Source: Lumbricus terrestris (taxonomy: Eukaryota; Annelida; Clitellata; Crassiclitellata; Lumbricidae). From it: DNA of 64,000 nucleotides. The translations under genes and the position numbers were made by a program. Positions 26,801-41,800 of this stretch are shown piece by piece. Position 1 is the stretch's first letter. Each line of letters starts with the position of its first letter. The stretch lies in the NCBI GenBank assembly GCA_949752735.1, contig OX457037.1, positions 33,016,456 through 33,080,455 on the forward strand, written 5' to 3'. The notes beneath the pieces were generated by a model, which had not been told where the DNA came from, made no database searches, and worked only from the letters and a program-made list of their open reading frames with translations.

Positions 26801-29800
26801 ACAGGCGCATATCATCATCATCATATTCGCCAGATGCTCTCTATATAGGCCTACCAGGGAACGTGCATCAGCAGATTCGGATTTACTATGCAGGCGCATA
26901 TCATCATCATCATATTCGACTGGCGCTGTATAAATACCACTGAACGTGCATCAGCAGATTCGTATTTACTATACAGGCGCATATCATCATCATCATATTC
27001 GACTGGCGCTGTATAAATACCACTGAGTCATCAGATTCGGATTTACTATACAGGCGCATATCATCATCATCATCATCATCATCATCATATTCGCCAGGTG
27101 CTCTCTATATACCAGGGAACGTGCATCAGCAGATTCGTATTTACTATACAGGCGCATATCATCATCATCATATTCGACTGGCGCTGTATAAATACCACTG
27201 AGTCATCAGATTCGGATTTACTATACAGGCGCATATCATCATCATCATCATCATATTCGCCTGGTGCTCTCTATATACCACTGAACTTGCATCAGCAGAT
27301 TCGGAACTACTATATATAGAGGCGCATATCATCATCATCATATTCGACTGGCGCTGTATAAATACCACTGAGTCATCAGATTCGTATTTACTATACAGGC
27401 GCATATCATCATCATCATATTCGACTGGCGCTGTATAAATACCACTGAGTCATCAGATTCGGATTTACTATACAGGCGCATATCATCATATTCGCCTGGT
27501 GCTCTCTATATACCACTGAACGTGCATCAGCAGATTCGGATCTACAATAAAGGCGCATATCATCATCATCATCATATTCGACTGGCGCTGTATAAATACC
27601 ACTGAACTTGCATCAGCAGATTCGGATTTACTATACAGGCGCATATCATCATCATCATATTCGCCTGGTGCTCTCTATATACCACTGAACCTGCATCAGC
27701 AGATTCGGATCTACAATAAAGGCGCATATCATCATCATCATATTCGACTGGCGCTGTATAAATACCACTGAACTTGCATCAGCAGATTCGGATTTACTAT
27801 ACAGGCGCATATCATCATCATCATATTCGACTGGCGCTGTATAAATACCACTGAACTTGCATCAGCAGATTCGGATTTACTATACAGGCGCATATCATCA
27901 TCATCATATTCGACTGGCGCTGTATAAATACCACTGAACTTGCATCAGCAGATTCGGATTTACTATACAGGCGCATATCATCATCATCATATTCTACTGG
28001 CGCTGTATAAATACCACTGAACTTGCATCAGCAGATTCGGATCTACTATACAGGCGCATATCATCATCATCATCATATTCGCCTGGTGCTCTCTATATAC
28101 CACTGAACCTGCATCAGCAGATTCGGATCTACTATACAGGCGCTTATCATCATCATCATATTCGACTGGCGCTGTATAAATACCACTGAACTTGCATCAG
28201 CAGATTCGGATCTACTATACAGGCGCTTATCATCATCATATTCGACTGGCGCTGTATAAATACCACTGAACTTGCATCAGCATATTCGGATCTACTATAC
28301 AGGCGCTTATCATCATCATCATATTCGACTGGCGCTGTATAAATACCACTGAGTCATCAGATTCGTATTTACTATACAGGCGCATATCATCATATTCGCC
28401 TGGTGCTCTCTATATACCACTGAACCTGCATCAGCAGATTCGGATCTACAATAAAGGCGCATATCATCATCATCATATTCGACTGGCGCTGTATAAATAC
28501 CACTGAACTTGCATCAGCAGATTCGGATTTACTATACAGGCGCATATCATCATCATCATATTCGACTGGCGCTGTATAAATACCACTGAACTTGCATCAG
28601 CAGATTCGGATTTACTATACAGGCGCATATCATCATCATCATCATATTCGCCTGGTGCTCTCTATATACCACTGAACCTGCATCAGCAGATTCGGATCTA
28701 CTATACAGGCGCATATCATCATCATCATATTCGACTGGCGCTGTATAAATACCACTGAACTTGCATCAGCAGATTCGGATTGACTATACAGGCGCATATC
28801 ATCATCATCATATTCGACTGGCGCTGTATAAATACCACTTAACGTGCATCGGCAGATTCGTATTTACTATACAGGCGCATATCATCATCATCATATTCGA
28901 CTGGCGCTGTATAAATACCACTGAACTTGCATCAGCAGATTCGGATTTACTATGCAGGCGCATATCATCATCATCATATTCGACTGGCGCTGTATAAATA
29001 CCACTGAACTTGCATCAGCAGATTCGGATTTACTATACAGGCGCATATCATCATCATCATATTCGCCTGGTGCTCTCTATATACCACTGAACCTGCATCA
29101 GCAGATTCGGATCTACAATAAAGGCGCATATCATCATCATCATATCCGACTGGCGCTGTATAAATACCACTGAACGTGCATCAGCAGATTCGGATCTACA
29201 ATAAAGGCGCATATCATCATCATCATATTCGACTGGCGCTGTATAAATACCACTGAGTCATCAGATTCGTATTTACTATACAGGCGCATATCATCATATT
29301 CGCCTGGTGCTCTCTATATACCACTGAACGTGCATCAGCAGATTCGGATCTACAATAAAGGCGCATATCATCATCATCATATTCGACTGGCGCTGTATAA
29401 ATACCACTGAACGTGCATCAGCAGATTCGGATTTACTATACAGGCGCATATCATCATCATCATATTCGACTGGCGCTGTATAAATACCACTGAACTTGCA
29501 TCAGCAGATTCGGATTTACTATACAGGCGCATATCATCATCATCATATTCGACTGGCGCTGTATAAATACCACTGAACTTGCATCAGCAGATTCGGATTT
29601 ACTATACAGGCGCATATCATCATCATCATATTCGCCTGGTGCTCTCTATATACCACTGAACCTGCATCAGCAGATTCGTATCTACAATAAAGGCGCATAT
29701 CATCATCATCATATTCGACTGGCGCTGTATAAATACCACTTAACGTGCATCGGCAGATTCGTATTTACTATACAGGCGCATATCATCATCATCATATTCG

Positions 29801-32800
29801 ACTGGCGCTGTATAAATACCACTGAACTTGCATCAGCAGATTCGGATTTACTATACAGGCGCATATCATCATATTCGACTGGCGCTGTATAAATACCACT
29901 GAACTTGCATCAGCAGATTCGGATTTACTATACAGGCGCATATCATCATCATCATATTCGCCTGGTGCTCTCTATATACCACTGAACCTGCATCAGCAGA
30001 TTCGGATCTACAATAAAGGCGCATATCATCATCATCATATTCGACTGGCGCTGTATAAATACCACTGAACGTGCATCAGCAGATTCGGATTTACTATACA
30101 GGCGCATATCATCATATTCGACTGGCGCTGTATAAATACCACTGAACTTGCATCAGCAGATTCGGATTTACTATACAGGCGCATATCATCATCATCATAT
30201 TCGCCTGGTGCTCTCTATATACCACTGAACCTGCATCAGCAGATTCGGATCTACAATAAAGGCGCATATCATCATCATCATATTCGACTGGCGCTGTATA
30301 AATACCACTGAACGTGCATCAGCAGATTCGGATCTACAATAAAGGCGCATATCATCATCATCATATTCGACTGGCGCTGTATAAATACCACTGAACTTGC
30401 ATCAGCAGATTCGGATTTACTATACAGGCGCATATCATCATCATCATATTCGCCTGGTGCTCTCTATATACCACTGAACCTGCATCAGCAGATTCGGATC
30501 TACAATAAAGGCGCATATCATCATCATCATATTCGACTGGCGCTGTATAAATACCACTGAACGTGCATCAGCAGATTCGGATCTACAATAAAGGCGCATA
30601 TCATCATCATCATATTCGACTGGCGCTGTATAAATACCACTGAACGTGCATCAGCAGATTCGGATTTACTATACAGGCGCATATCATCATATTCGCCTGG
30701 TGCTCTCTATATACCACTGAACGTGCATCAGCAGATTCGGATCTACAATAAAGGCGCATATCATCATCATCATATTCGACTGGCGCTGTAAAAATACCAC
30801 TGAACTTGCATCAGCAGATTCGGATTTACTATACAGGCGCATATCATCATCATCATCATATTCGCCTGGTGCTCTCTATATACCACTGAACCTGCATCAG
30901 CAGATTCGGATCTACTATACAGGCGCATATCATCATCATCATATTCGACTGGCGCTGTATAAATACCACTGAACTTGCATCAGCAGATTCGGATTGACTA
31001 TACAGGCGCATATCATCATCATCATATTCGACTGGCGCTGTATAAATACCACTTAACGTGCATCGGCAGATTCGTATTTACTATACAGGCGCATATCATC
31101 ATCATCATATTCGACTGGCGCTGTATAAATACCACTGAACTTGCATCAGCAGATTCGTATTTACTATACAGGCGCATATCATCATCATCATATTCGACTG
31201 GCGCTGTATAAATACCACTGAACTTGCATCAGCAGATTCGGATTTACTATACAGGCGCATATCATCATCATCATATTCGCCTGGTGCTCTCTATATACCA
31301 CTGAACCTGCATCAGCAGATTCGGATCTACAATAAAGGCGCATATCATCATCATCATATCCGACTGGCGCTGTATAAATACCACTGAACGTGCATCAGCA
31401 GATTCGGATCTACAATAAAGGCGCATATCATCATCATCATATTCGACTGGCGCTGTATAAATACCACTGAGTCATCAGATTCGTATTTACTATACAGGCG
31501 CATATCATCATATTCGCCTGGTGCTCTCTATATACCACTGAACGTGCATCAGCAGATTCGGATCTACAATAAAGGCGCATATCATCATCATCATATTCGA
31601 CTGGCGCTGTATAAATACCACTGAACGTGCATCAGCAGATTCGGATTTACTATACAGGCGCATATCATCATCATCATATTCGACTGGCGCTGTATAAATA
31701 CCACTGAACTTGCATCAGCAGATTCGGATTTACTATACAGGCGCATATCATCATCATCATATTCGACTGGCGCTGTATAAATACCACTGAACTTGCATCA
31801 GCAGATTCGGATTTACTATACAGGCGCATATCATCATCATCATATTCGCCTGGTGCTCTCTATATACCACTGAACCTGCATCAGCAGATTCGTATCTACA
31901 ATAAAGGCGCATATCATCATCATCATGTATTATTATTATTATTAAATACTTTAAAACATTTATCCGCAATGACATTATTTCAAAGAATTCTTCTTCGTTT
32001 CCTTCTAATACAGAAAATCAAAGTCAAGGAATGAAACAGTAGCTGTCGTATATGTCCTATATACTACTTCCTTCCATTCTGTTCAGAACACTTTTTCACC
32101 AATTAACGAAATGGAAGCAACGTCGACTGCAGCGTCTGCTGTTGTGTACTGCGACCAACCCAACCGTTTGTCCGTCCATGAAGCATTAGCTATTCTTGGT
32201 GAACCAAACACTTCAAAGATAAGCCGTCATGCCATAACTTCACCGCAGCCGGGTAACATCTTCGTTTTCAACAAAGACCATAAACTCCTTTTCTGTAAAG
32301 ACGGCTTGCAATGGACTCATTGTGGTAGGCACAGCATTCCTAAGCACAAACCGGTGTGTCAAAAGACTTACTATAGGCATAAATTGATGTCTAAGTTGTC
32401 GTCTTTCCGGAAAGAAGTCTATACTGCATTAGCGAGTGGAAACAACTTCATACTAGTGCATTACCTTGATAAGAAATGTCAATCGCAAGCTGATGACAAT
32501 CAAAAAGAGGTAAAGACTTCTCATTATATTCCTTATTTAGGCCTACTCAAGTGTGTTTTCAATTGACCACCTTTCCCATAATTCAAAATGAAACGCTCAC
32601 AATTAGTCTCGTCCATGTGGCAATACCGGTGTTTATCTCTTACTAAAAAAATTCCATTAACCATACTGCCTTCGATGATAACTTATGAACGCGACGCAGC
32701 TCTGATACAGAATTTCAGTTCAACAATAATGAAGAACGAAGCTCAGAAACAATTTATAATAGAAGTTGTGGAAAACATTTAGAAGTTAGACACATCAGGC

Positions 32801-35800
32801 GCAAATTATGCCAATATGGGAAAAAATTTGTGTCACTTGAGGGACCCCGTAAATATTTTTGAAGTGTCATGAAACTTTTCAGGTGTTATACCGGGACCAA
32901 AAGGAAACTTTCACGGGGGACTGCATAGAAGAATTCGACAAAGTATTTTTGGGACACTCTAATACATACATACATATATCTACATACATAGGTACGTACG
33001 TAAGTACGTACCTATGTACATACATACCTACATACATACATACATACACGCATACATGCATACATGCATACATACATACATACATACATACATACATACA
33101 TACATACATACATACATACATACATACATACATACATACATACATACATACATGCATACATACATACATACATACATACATACATACATACATACATACA
33201 TACGTACACACTTAGGTACATAACAAAATAAAATAAATACATATATGCATGCATAAGGCCTACAGCCGTACACACATACATACATTCATGCAAGCATGCA
33301 TTTTGCAAGTAGGTTACATTTTGAAATCTAGTGCAATTGTAATCATTATTTTCTTATTCATTACTTTCAGGCAATTGAATCAGAGACGGTTGCACAACTA
33401 ACCCATCACTGTGTAGAAACACAAAGCGACGTAATCACCAACACGAGGAGAGCTGAAATCAATGAAACGCATCACTGTGTAGAAAGAGAAAGAGACGTAA
33501 TCACCAACACGAGGAGAGCTGAAATCAATGAAACGCATCACTGTGTAGAAACAGAAAGCGATGTAATCACCATCACCAACACGAGGAGAGATGAAATCAA
33601 TGAAACGCATCACTGTGTAGAAACAGAAAACGACGTAGGCCTAATCACCAACACGAGGAGAGCTGAAATCAATGAAACGCATGAAACTCATTTCTCCTTT
33701 CATTTGCCATGGCCGGTTTTCTTCACCATTCGTCCTTCAAGTGACAAACAAACTGAGAGGCTTGCACCAACGTGGTGCAAGATTTTTTACGACAACTTCC
33801 ACAAACATTGGCCACAGTGTTCCTTGTCATTTACAGGCCATCACGTACGCAAGCCAAAATCGAGGAAACAGAACTCTGCATTCATCAGAGCTTATGCACG
33901 GTGCAAAGTGAGTGGTTGCGTCAAGGTTACATTCACAATCGACGCCGAACCACTACCACAACAAGACGTTCTTGTTCGTGTTGCAGTGGACAAGACATGC
34001 ACACATGAACTCAACATGGACGAGCAAACAGAGTCGGTATTGCACAAGAGACATCTTACAGGTAGGAGCATCATGTACCTTTTGGCTCCATTTGGTTTAC
34101 TCCATAGCTTGTATGAAACGTTTCTTCGTTTAGTAATTATCTTCGAAAAACGTACTTTCTTCTCTTTATTTCTCGCATCTTTTTTTTGGTCTTTCCTTCT
34201 GATTAGAATTTAATTGCGTTATTAACTCATGAACTTACATGCTGTTGTGTTTGCACTTTACAATTTAGGCCTACATTAAAGAAATTGAAGACGTTCCATT
34301 TTTCCATTAATTTCCTATCAAATGACAGTTATATGAAAATATTTTATAATCATTACTGTGTATGATTATTGTTACTTATACCAATTAATTTTGTCCTGGG
34401 CCTAAAAATGAAATTGTGTTATTTGCATATTAATATCCAATTGCATAAGCATGCTAGATTTATGAGCTTCAACGTAACTTTCAAGTGTAAAAATGCAAAT
34501 TATTTGACATTTCCGGTTTCTAGAGTTTTTGGTGTTCTTTAATTTAAAAAACCCCACGTTTCCCCCGTTTTTTCCTTTCATCTTCTATGTTTCTTTGCAT
34601 GTATGGTTTACTCTTCCTTTATAGCCTATACAGTTGCCATCCATAAAAATGCCTTTTTTCAAAATCTTTGCTAAAATACACACATGAATTGTTTTTAACT
34701 GTAATAGTCAATGACATGCACGAATATACACGCGGACATAGACCCTTATAATTCTCAACTGACGGCATGTTGTGGTATTTTGCTTATTTCAGAGTTGTAA
34801 TGCTTCTAATAATGGTAAATATATGAATTGAATTTAAGGTCAGGAAAGACAGTCCATTGCACGAGCAATTGTAACCGGTGTTGCTGCACCAACCAACGTA
34901 TATCTGGAATGCCTTGCGTCCATGAACGAGCCAGAAATAACTGCTGGCAACATTACTGCTTGCCAGACACCGGACGTGCTACGACGAGCAGCCTATCAGG
35001 AAAGGATGTCCAGCCGCCTTTCCGATGATCCCATCCACGAGCTGCAATTGGCGAAGAGGTCTCTGGACGCTGCAATGGGTACACAACTTCTTGGCTACAT
35101 TCAAGACATAGGACTTGCGCCATTTTCCGTATCTTTTTATATGGAAGACCAGGCAAGTCTATTTCTTCAGAAGTGTGTGCGCGGAAAGAAGGCTGTTTTG
35201 CACCTAGATGCGACGGGATCGGTAATTTCGGGATTGAAACATCAAGGACCGGCCTATTATTATTCACTTCTTGTGGCCGACTCCAACATACCGGTCTTGG
35301 ATTTCGTCTTAACTAGCCACAGCGCTACAGATATATCATACGAGTTAAAGAAATTCATCTCGAAATGTCGATCCCTGAAAGTCGGTGCAATTCTGCAACC
35401 TTCTCTGATTGTTATAGACTTCTCTTTCGCCATGCTGTACGCCGTCCTACAGTCTTTCAACAGTATGTCACTAATTGGCTATCTGCACTGCACCTTTGAG
35501 GTGTTAAACGGCTTGGCCACAGAAGTAGAAATTGAGTCGATCACTTTCGTGGCCCTGTGCTGTGCACATATGATAAAGGCAATTTCTAGGCGACTGGTCC
35601 GTTGCGAGAAAAGAAAACCAGTACGCCAGAGTGCCATGGTCATGTTTGCTCGCCTTCAGAGGTGCAGTGGATTGCGGGAAGCTGTGGCTGTATATAGAAA
35701 TATATACAGCCTTTTGAATTCCAAGTCTACGGATGCTTCATTGCTCACTGCAAGGATGGAAGTCCTACCACCATGTGGCAGTGTCATTTACGAAGACATG

Positions 35801-38800
35801 AACCAAATTGACTCCAATTCCTTAGAAGCATCAGACAACGACTTGAATCATACAGATAGCCCTGAGGAATCAGAGAGGTGCTATTCAACCGGTACGTTAA
35901 CTCTTTCTGAAAGTTACAGCATGCACTCCTTAAATATGATGAAACTGGTCGGCCTAATTAATGTTTGCCTTAATCATCAGAATAACGCTTAAAGTAAAAA
36001 GATTGAAGGGGCGTCATAGGAATGCGAGAAATGAGTAACATATGAAATATAAATAGATATATAGGCCCTAGGCCTATATATGTACATATTTTCAGGCTTC
36101 GCAATTGTCGGATGCTATTTGATTTGAGATTGCGTTAAGAAATTGGACAAAAGTAGATAGAAGAACAACTATGCCTAAATGAAGAAAGAAACTGTATAGG
36201 CAATCTATTTCTTGCTATGCACTTTAAAAACGTACCTGAAGTTAGGCCTAATCGACATGTGTAAAATTAGGCCTCTTATAATTTACAAAGCCGCCCTCGC
36301 TACCACTGTATAAAACATAAGCATGAGAGAATGTATGCAAAAGGAAAAAATTTTCATGTAGGCCTACAGCAATTTAAAAACTGGCGCTTTTGTCGACGAT
36401 ATGGCAACACTGAATCTATAAACGTTATGATTAGGTTCCCTTTATTCAACACAATGTAGCCTACCGTTAAACTTACTGACAATATTTACATATTTCCACC
36501 GTTGTAACGTAGGTACCAACTTACACGGTGGCACGGACAATAATCAAGAAAGAACGTCTTCAGAGAAATCTGGAAGAGCATGCAGCGTCATAGACACTCG
36601 TCATACTATTACGAAGCAGACGCCATACGCAGGTAAGCTATGACATTTTTGTAGCATCCAAGTTGACCAAATGCGCAAGTGCACACGACATAATTATGAA
36701 TAAACTGGTGCTCCGTGGTTGGCTTTCGAGTACCGCTTTAGAAATTTCTAGTTTGTGATTAGGCTACGATTAGGCTAGATATCGATAACGCTTACACGTG
36801 TAACGCTCATTTAAAACGTGGCCTGAAAAGAGCCTCAGTTGTAACTTGTAGCACAGTATGCAGTAACGATCTATCTAATTCACAGAAAGGTTGACTTCGG
36901 ATTGCAGGGACATAATATAGTAGGCCTATGTTGCAAAAAGTAATGTTTACGGGCATATATAATTTTATATGTGTAGTAAAGTACTGCTTAAATGAAGATT
37001 GCTTCACTTATTTAGGCTATAGGGCCTATGTATTTTCATGGATGGTAGGACTATGTGGACTTGTTACAGCGCTTACCAATTGCGAGTGAAGGACTTGCCC
37101 AAGGTTCCTAATCAGCGACTTGACGTGCATTCGAACATGCGACCCTTCGGCTGCAAGGCGATGAACATACCCACTACACAACCGCGCCCCACACATTTGT
37201 CTATATATCGGCATATTACATATGTTTATATAACTTATTAGGTATATATGATATATAGATACTCTTTAGGCCATATGTATTTGTACACATAATAAGTTTA
37301 TGTTCCATTCGTAGGCTAATGGAAGAATCACACTTATTAGGTATATATGATATATAGATACTCTTTAGGCCATATATATTTGTACACATAATAAGTTATG
37401 TTCCATCCGTAGGCTAATGGAAGAATCACAAAGAGTTTTAATATTTTGCTACTTGTTCAGATTACTTCAGAAGGAACCTTCAGAACACGACACTCTTCGA
37501 CGAAGGTAACTCATCTCCGAATGAGTTATATTCACCTGCTGCTTTTAAATGCATAGACAGTCTCATGTACTTGTTTCCGTTATGGTCATCGCCATTGCAT
37601 GCTAATCAAAATCGATTTGCATGGTCTCAAAACAACGACTTCGTACCAAAGTGTGCCAGCAACGCCATTGTGGAGTCACACTTCGGCGTTGTAAAAGGTC
37701 ACACTTTGAAGTATAAACGAGTACGTCCGCTGGAATTCATATTAAAGCATCTGACTCTGAACAGAGGGAAATTGAAAGAACGACTGTTGCCTGGTGGTAG
37801 CAACAGTGTTAGGAAAAGAAGACCGGCAGCAACTGATCCAGAGGAGCGTTGGGGGCGGCGTAAGAAAAGAGCTTCTGGAATATATGGTAACTTTTCGACT
37901 GCTAGAAAGATACTCTTCGTGAAAACGCCAATGGGAAAGACACTGGCAACACATATAGAAGAAACTGCAAGGCCCCACATCGACTCTTCAAATGCCGACG
38001 AAAACCTACCAGATCTCCCTAACGAAGATTGTTCGTACACTACGGAGCAATTTGATGCAACAGTGGAACCTTCCAGTCCTCCGCCACTACCATTAGGCGA
38101 AATATGTGATAAGGAATTGGCCATTGCAATGGAGAAATTGAATAACCAATTTTCCAAGACAACATCAGGACTTGAACACCCTGGCTTAGGCCCTAGTATT
38201 TTAATGGGGTCTGTGCCTCGTTTCAGGAAATGTGGTGTCTTACGTTTTGTTCAAGTTTTACACTTTGGCGACCACTGGATATGCGCTACAAATGTCTTTG
38301 GTAAAACGCACAGGGATGTCTACATTTACGATAGCATCTTCACATCTTTGGACAACGAAACAGTGCTGCAGGTAGGCATAACTTCTCGACATGTCTAGAA
38401 CTGGCTTGGCCAAACATAGTAAGTCTTAGAAAACAATATCGGTCTACTATTATAACAGTAGGCCTATTTATATTATTGGTGAAGCAATAAGTCACTTTTC
38501 ATGTTTAAAGGCTATAGCAACGCTTCTGTAACAAGCTTCATTATCATCTGCAAAGATTAAGAAATTTGTGGCTTAACTGGTGCTCCATCACTGAATGAAG
38601 TATTATTCAGTGATGCAGGGGTCCATTTCATAAGTGGTTGAAGTGGCTTGGGTGAACAGTGGGAACGCTGAATGTGAGCAGTGAGAACGATGATAAAGAA
38701 TGGCATTGAAATGCATGTGTTTTAGCATTCCATCATGATGAGCAGTGGGAACGCAAGTCAAGATTTTGGAGAGCACTGGGAACGCCATTCCCACGCGTTA

Positions 38801-41800
38801 CCACCCACTTTAAACCCTGCATTTAATACATTTACTAGCGTTTTCTGTTACTAATTACACTATACATACGGTGCGGATTGATATATTTCAGGTATCATTC
38901 ATATTGCGGGATGCAAGCAGCCATGTAGAGACAGACGACATCGACTTCTACGTTCGAAAATTCAACTCTCAACCGGCAGGAACACGACTGTGTGGATTTT
39001 ACGCTTTCGCTGCGGCTGTTTCTTGTTGCTTGCGTAAGGATCCAACAGGATGCATCTATGATGCAAGGCAACTGGTGACGAGCTTCCAAACCTTCCTGTC
39101 AAGCGACGAGGAAGTCCACGAACCTTTCCCATGCGTTTCTAATAATGAAGGAATTGGAACCGTGCTGCACCTTACAAGATCTAAGCTGTACTGTATCTGC
39201 CATGAGCCGTACATGGGTGAGCGAATGGTACAGTGTACATTCTGCGAGAACTGGTTCCACGTAAAATGTATTAAAGTATCAAGGTCACCACTGGAAGACG
39301 CAAGGAAGGAATGGAGAGGGCCATGCTGTAGCACAGTAAGTCTGATACAGCTATGATGTCAAGAAGGTATAAGTATATTAATCATATGCAGGAAAGCTTT
39401 TGTAAATGTTTGACATGTGCTGAGTTTATGAGGGGATAGGGGGATAAGCCCCCCCCCCCAGATAAGACCTCAAAAACAATTTGGTCACAATACAGTCAAT
39501 ATTGAAGCGAATACTGTCAATATATAATCGAATGCAAAATGATATATTTGAAATGAGATTTCAGGAAGGAAATTAGGGCGGCGCAGGTTGTAAGCCAGTT
39601 TCTGTAGCCAAACGAAAAAACTGAGAACAAACTATACGCCCATATATGTTGGCTTTTGTGGGCGCTAAGAAATTCACATTTGCACGTCCCGGTGTACTGT
39701 AAGGTATTAGAATAGCCTCTGCATAATCGACTTCGTAACAGGACGAGGCCTATACATAGCACATTTATATGAAGTAGGCCTAGGCCAAATTCCCGTGTAA
39801 CGATCCTTCAAGTAGGCTAAGATTTGTTCTTCTGCGTCCCAAATGAATAGGCTAAATTATCAATGGCGTTATTCGTGGTTTGAGGAATAGGTACGTGACA
39901 GTTGCTATTTCAATTGCAGCCTGCCGACGACGATCCAGTCCAAAATGTGTCAAACAACGATAGTCCCACTTTTGACAGTTTCAAGCGAAAGTCCCGAAGT
40001 GGTCTAGAGCGAACACATAGCGTCAGCGAGGCAGCGGCAGGTAGCGGTCTTCAAGTTGCAGAGAAACCAATGGAAATGAATGACGTTGTTGTGATTGAGG
40101 AAAAGTCTACTCCATTGGATAGGTTAGTAAAGATGGAGTCTGGGGTCCATCTTGCCCCTTTTGCATAAATTCGACTACTTCATTGAAATTCAATCGATTC
40201 ATTATAGGAATATATACTATTAAGAATTAATAAAAATGGTACTACCAATAATTAATACTCTGCAAACCAATTTACACTGTTTACACGGTTTACACCTTTC
40301 GCCATTGATTATGTTATTACTCTTTTATATGCCCAATTAGTGTTAGGCCTATGTAAAATATCAATATAGGCCTAGTTGTATTATTGATCATTACGTCTAT
40401 TACAATGTAAGTAATAATTTCATACTAATCAGAATGTCTAATAATCGTGTATTTTATTATACGTTGCCATTTGTAATTAACAGGGTTGGTAAGAGGAATG
40501 CAATGGAGGAGGACCTGACCGCCTTCATACTGAATTCGTCAATAATTAAAGTACGTTTTACACTACCCATACGCAGGCCCGGCCCTAGGCATAGGCAAAG
40601 TAGGCAGTTGCCTAGGGGGGGGGGGGTGTGCGCCGCGTGCCCAAAATATATGTAGCGCCAGTCTACTATGAAAGTATGCTAAAACTGCACATTTCCAGAG
40701 CCGATATGCAACTCCATATTGCACTTAGATGCAGAATATGTGGTCTTTTGACAAAATCAACATAACAATTTTCGGTTGCAATGTATATAGGGTCATGTGG
40801 GTAGCACAATGTTTCGCACACCAATACAAAGGACTTCAAGAGTAGCCTACTTTCAGCAGATACCAAATACCAATATCATTTTGCTCACGTCATGGAAGGA
40901 ATAACATCAAAGTAGTTTCATAACTAGACACACTGCCAAATTCCAATTGTAAAACAGGTGTATTACATTTTGGAAGTTTCCTACGAAATGCATGCTGGCA
41001 CCCCACAATTTCTATTAGTTGATTGAAAGCATTAAAGGTAGACCTTCGTTGTGTATTGTTATTCAGGAGCATGTGAGAACTGTTGTACTTAGCAAAGAAA
41101 CTTCACAAGAAACGTATATTTCACAAAAACGAAACATGACAAGTCGTCAGAGGAAAGATTTAAACTGGGAAACAACTGGACCAATACATTCGGACTCAAG
41201 GGTGAGAAATTTTTCAGGAAATTCTAAAGACATAAGTTTTGCGTGTACATAAACAAATGAAGTGCATTACAGGTGCAGACTATTCTGTCCTGTATTTCTT
41301 CTTATTCTGGTTCTCTGCCCCTAGGCGGGTACGATTGTGAAACCACTCCTACCTCCGCTTGACCTTCCTTATAGCTTTGCTATCAAATTTTCTGCATCAC
41401 TACCTCTCGCACTCTTGGCCAGCGTGTTAACAACTACTCTACCGGGGGCCGCCACCCCCTATGAATGTTATGACAGCATGACATTCAGTGGCGATGCACG
41501 GATTTCAGTGTTGGTTTGGGGCTGAATTTGCGGTCGAAGATTTTCTGACGACCTTTCTTTTAGTAATCTGCCAAAATCCGACGAAAAATTTTCGTTTCAT
41601 GCGCAGAAATTTCTCACGACTTTTTGGTTTTGTTTTGGAAAATGGTCCTTTTTCATGTCCGCCAAACTGTCTGGCAAAGACGAATATTTTTTGGGGCTAA
41701 CGGTGTTTAACGGTGCAAATATTTTACTTATAAATGGGGAAAAAATGAATGGCCTTTTTAGGGGGTCTATGCCAATAATAGATCCGATGTCTATGGGCTA

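Noticed and set aside
26028..31926. CRISPR-like regular array
   Set aside because: There are no unique spacers; the whole 83-bp unit repeats, and the genome is eukaryotic.
32859..33308. Tyr/Ile/His/Thr-rich and Met/Tyr/Val/Cys-rich open frames
   Set aside because: Translations of a (TACA)n microsatellite inside an intron of the nested gene.
39902..40168. Stand-alone 88-codon gene
   Set aside because: It is exon 8 of the nested gene with read-through into both introns.
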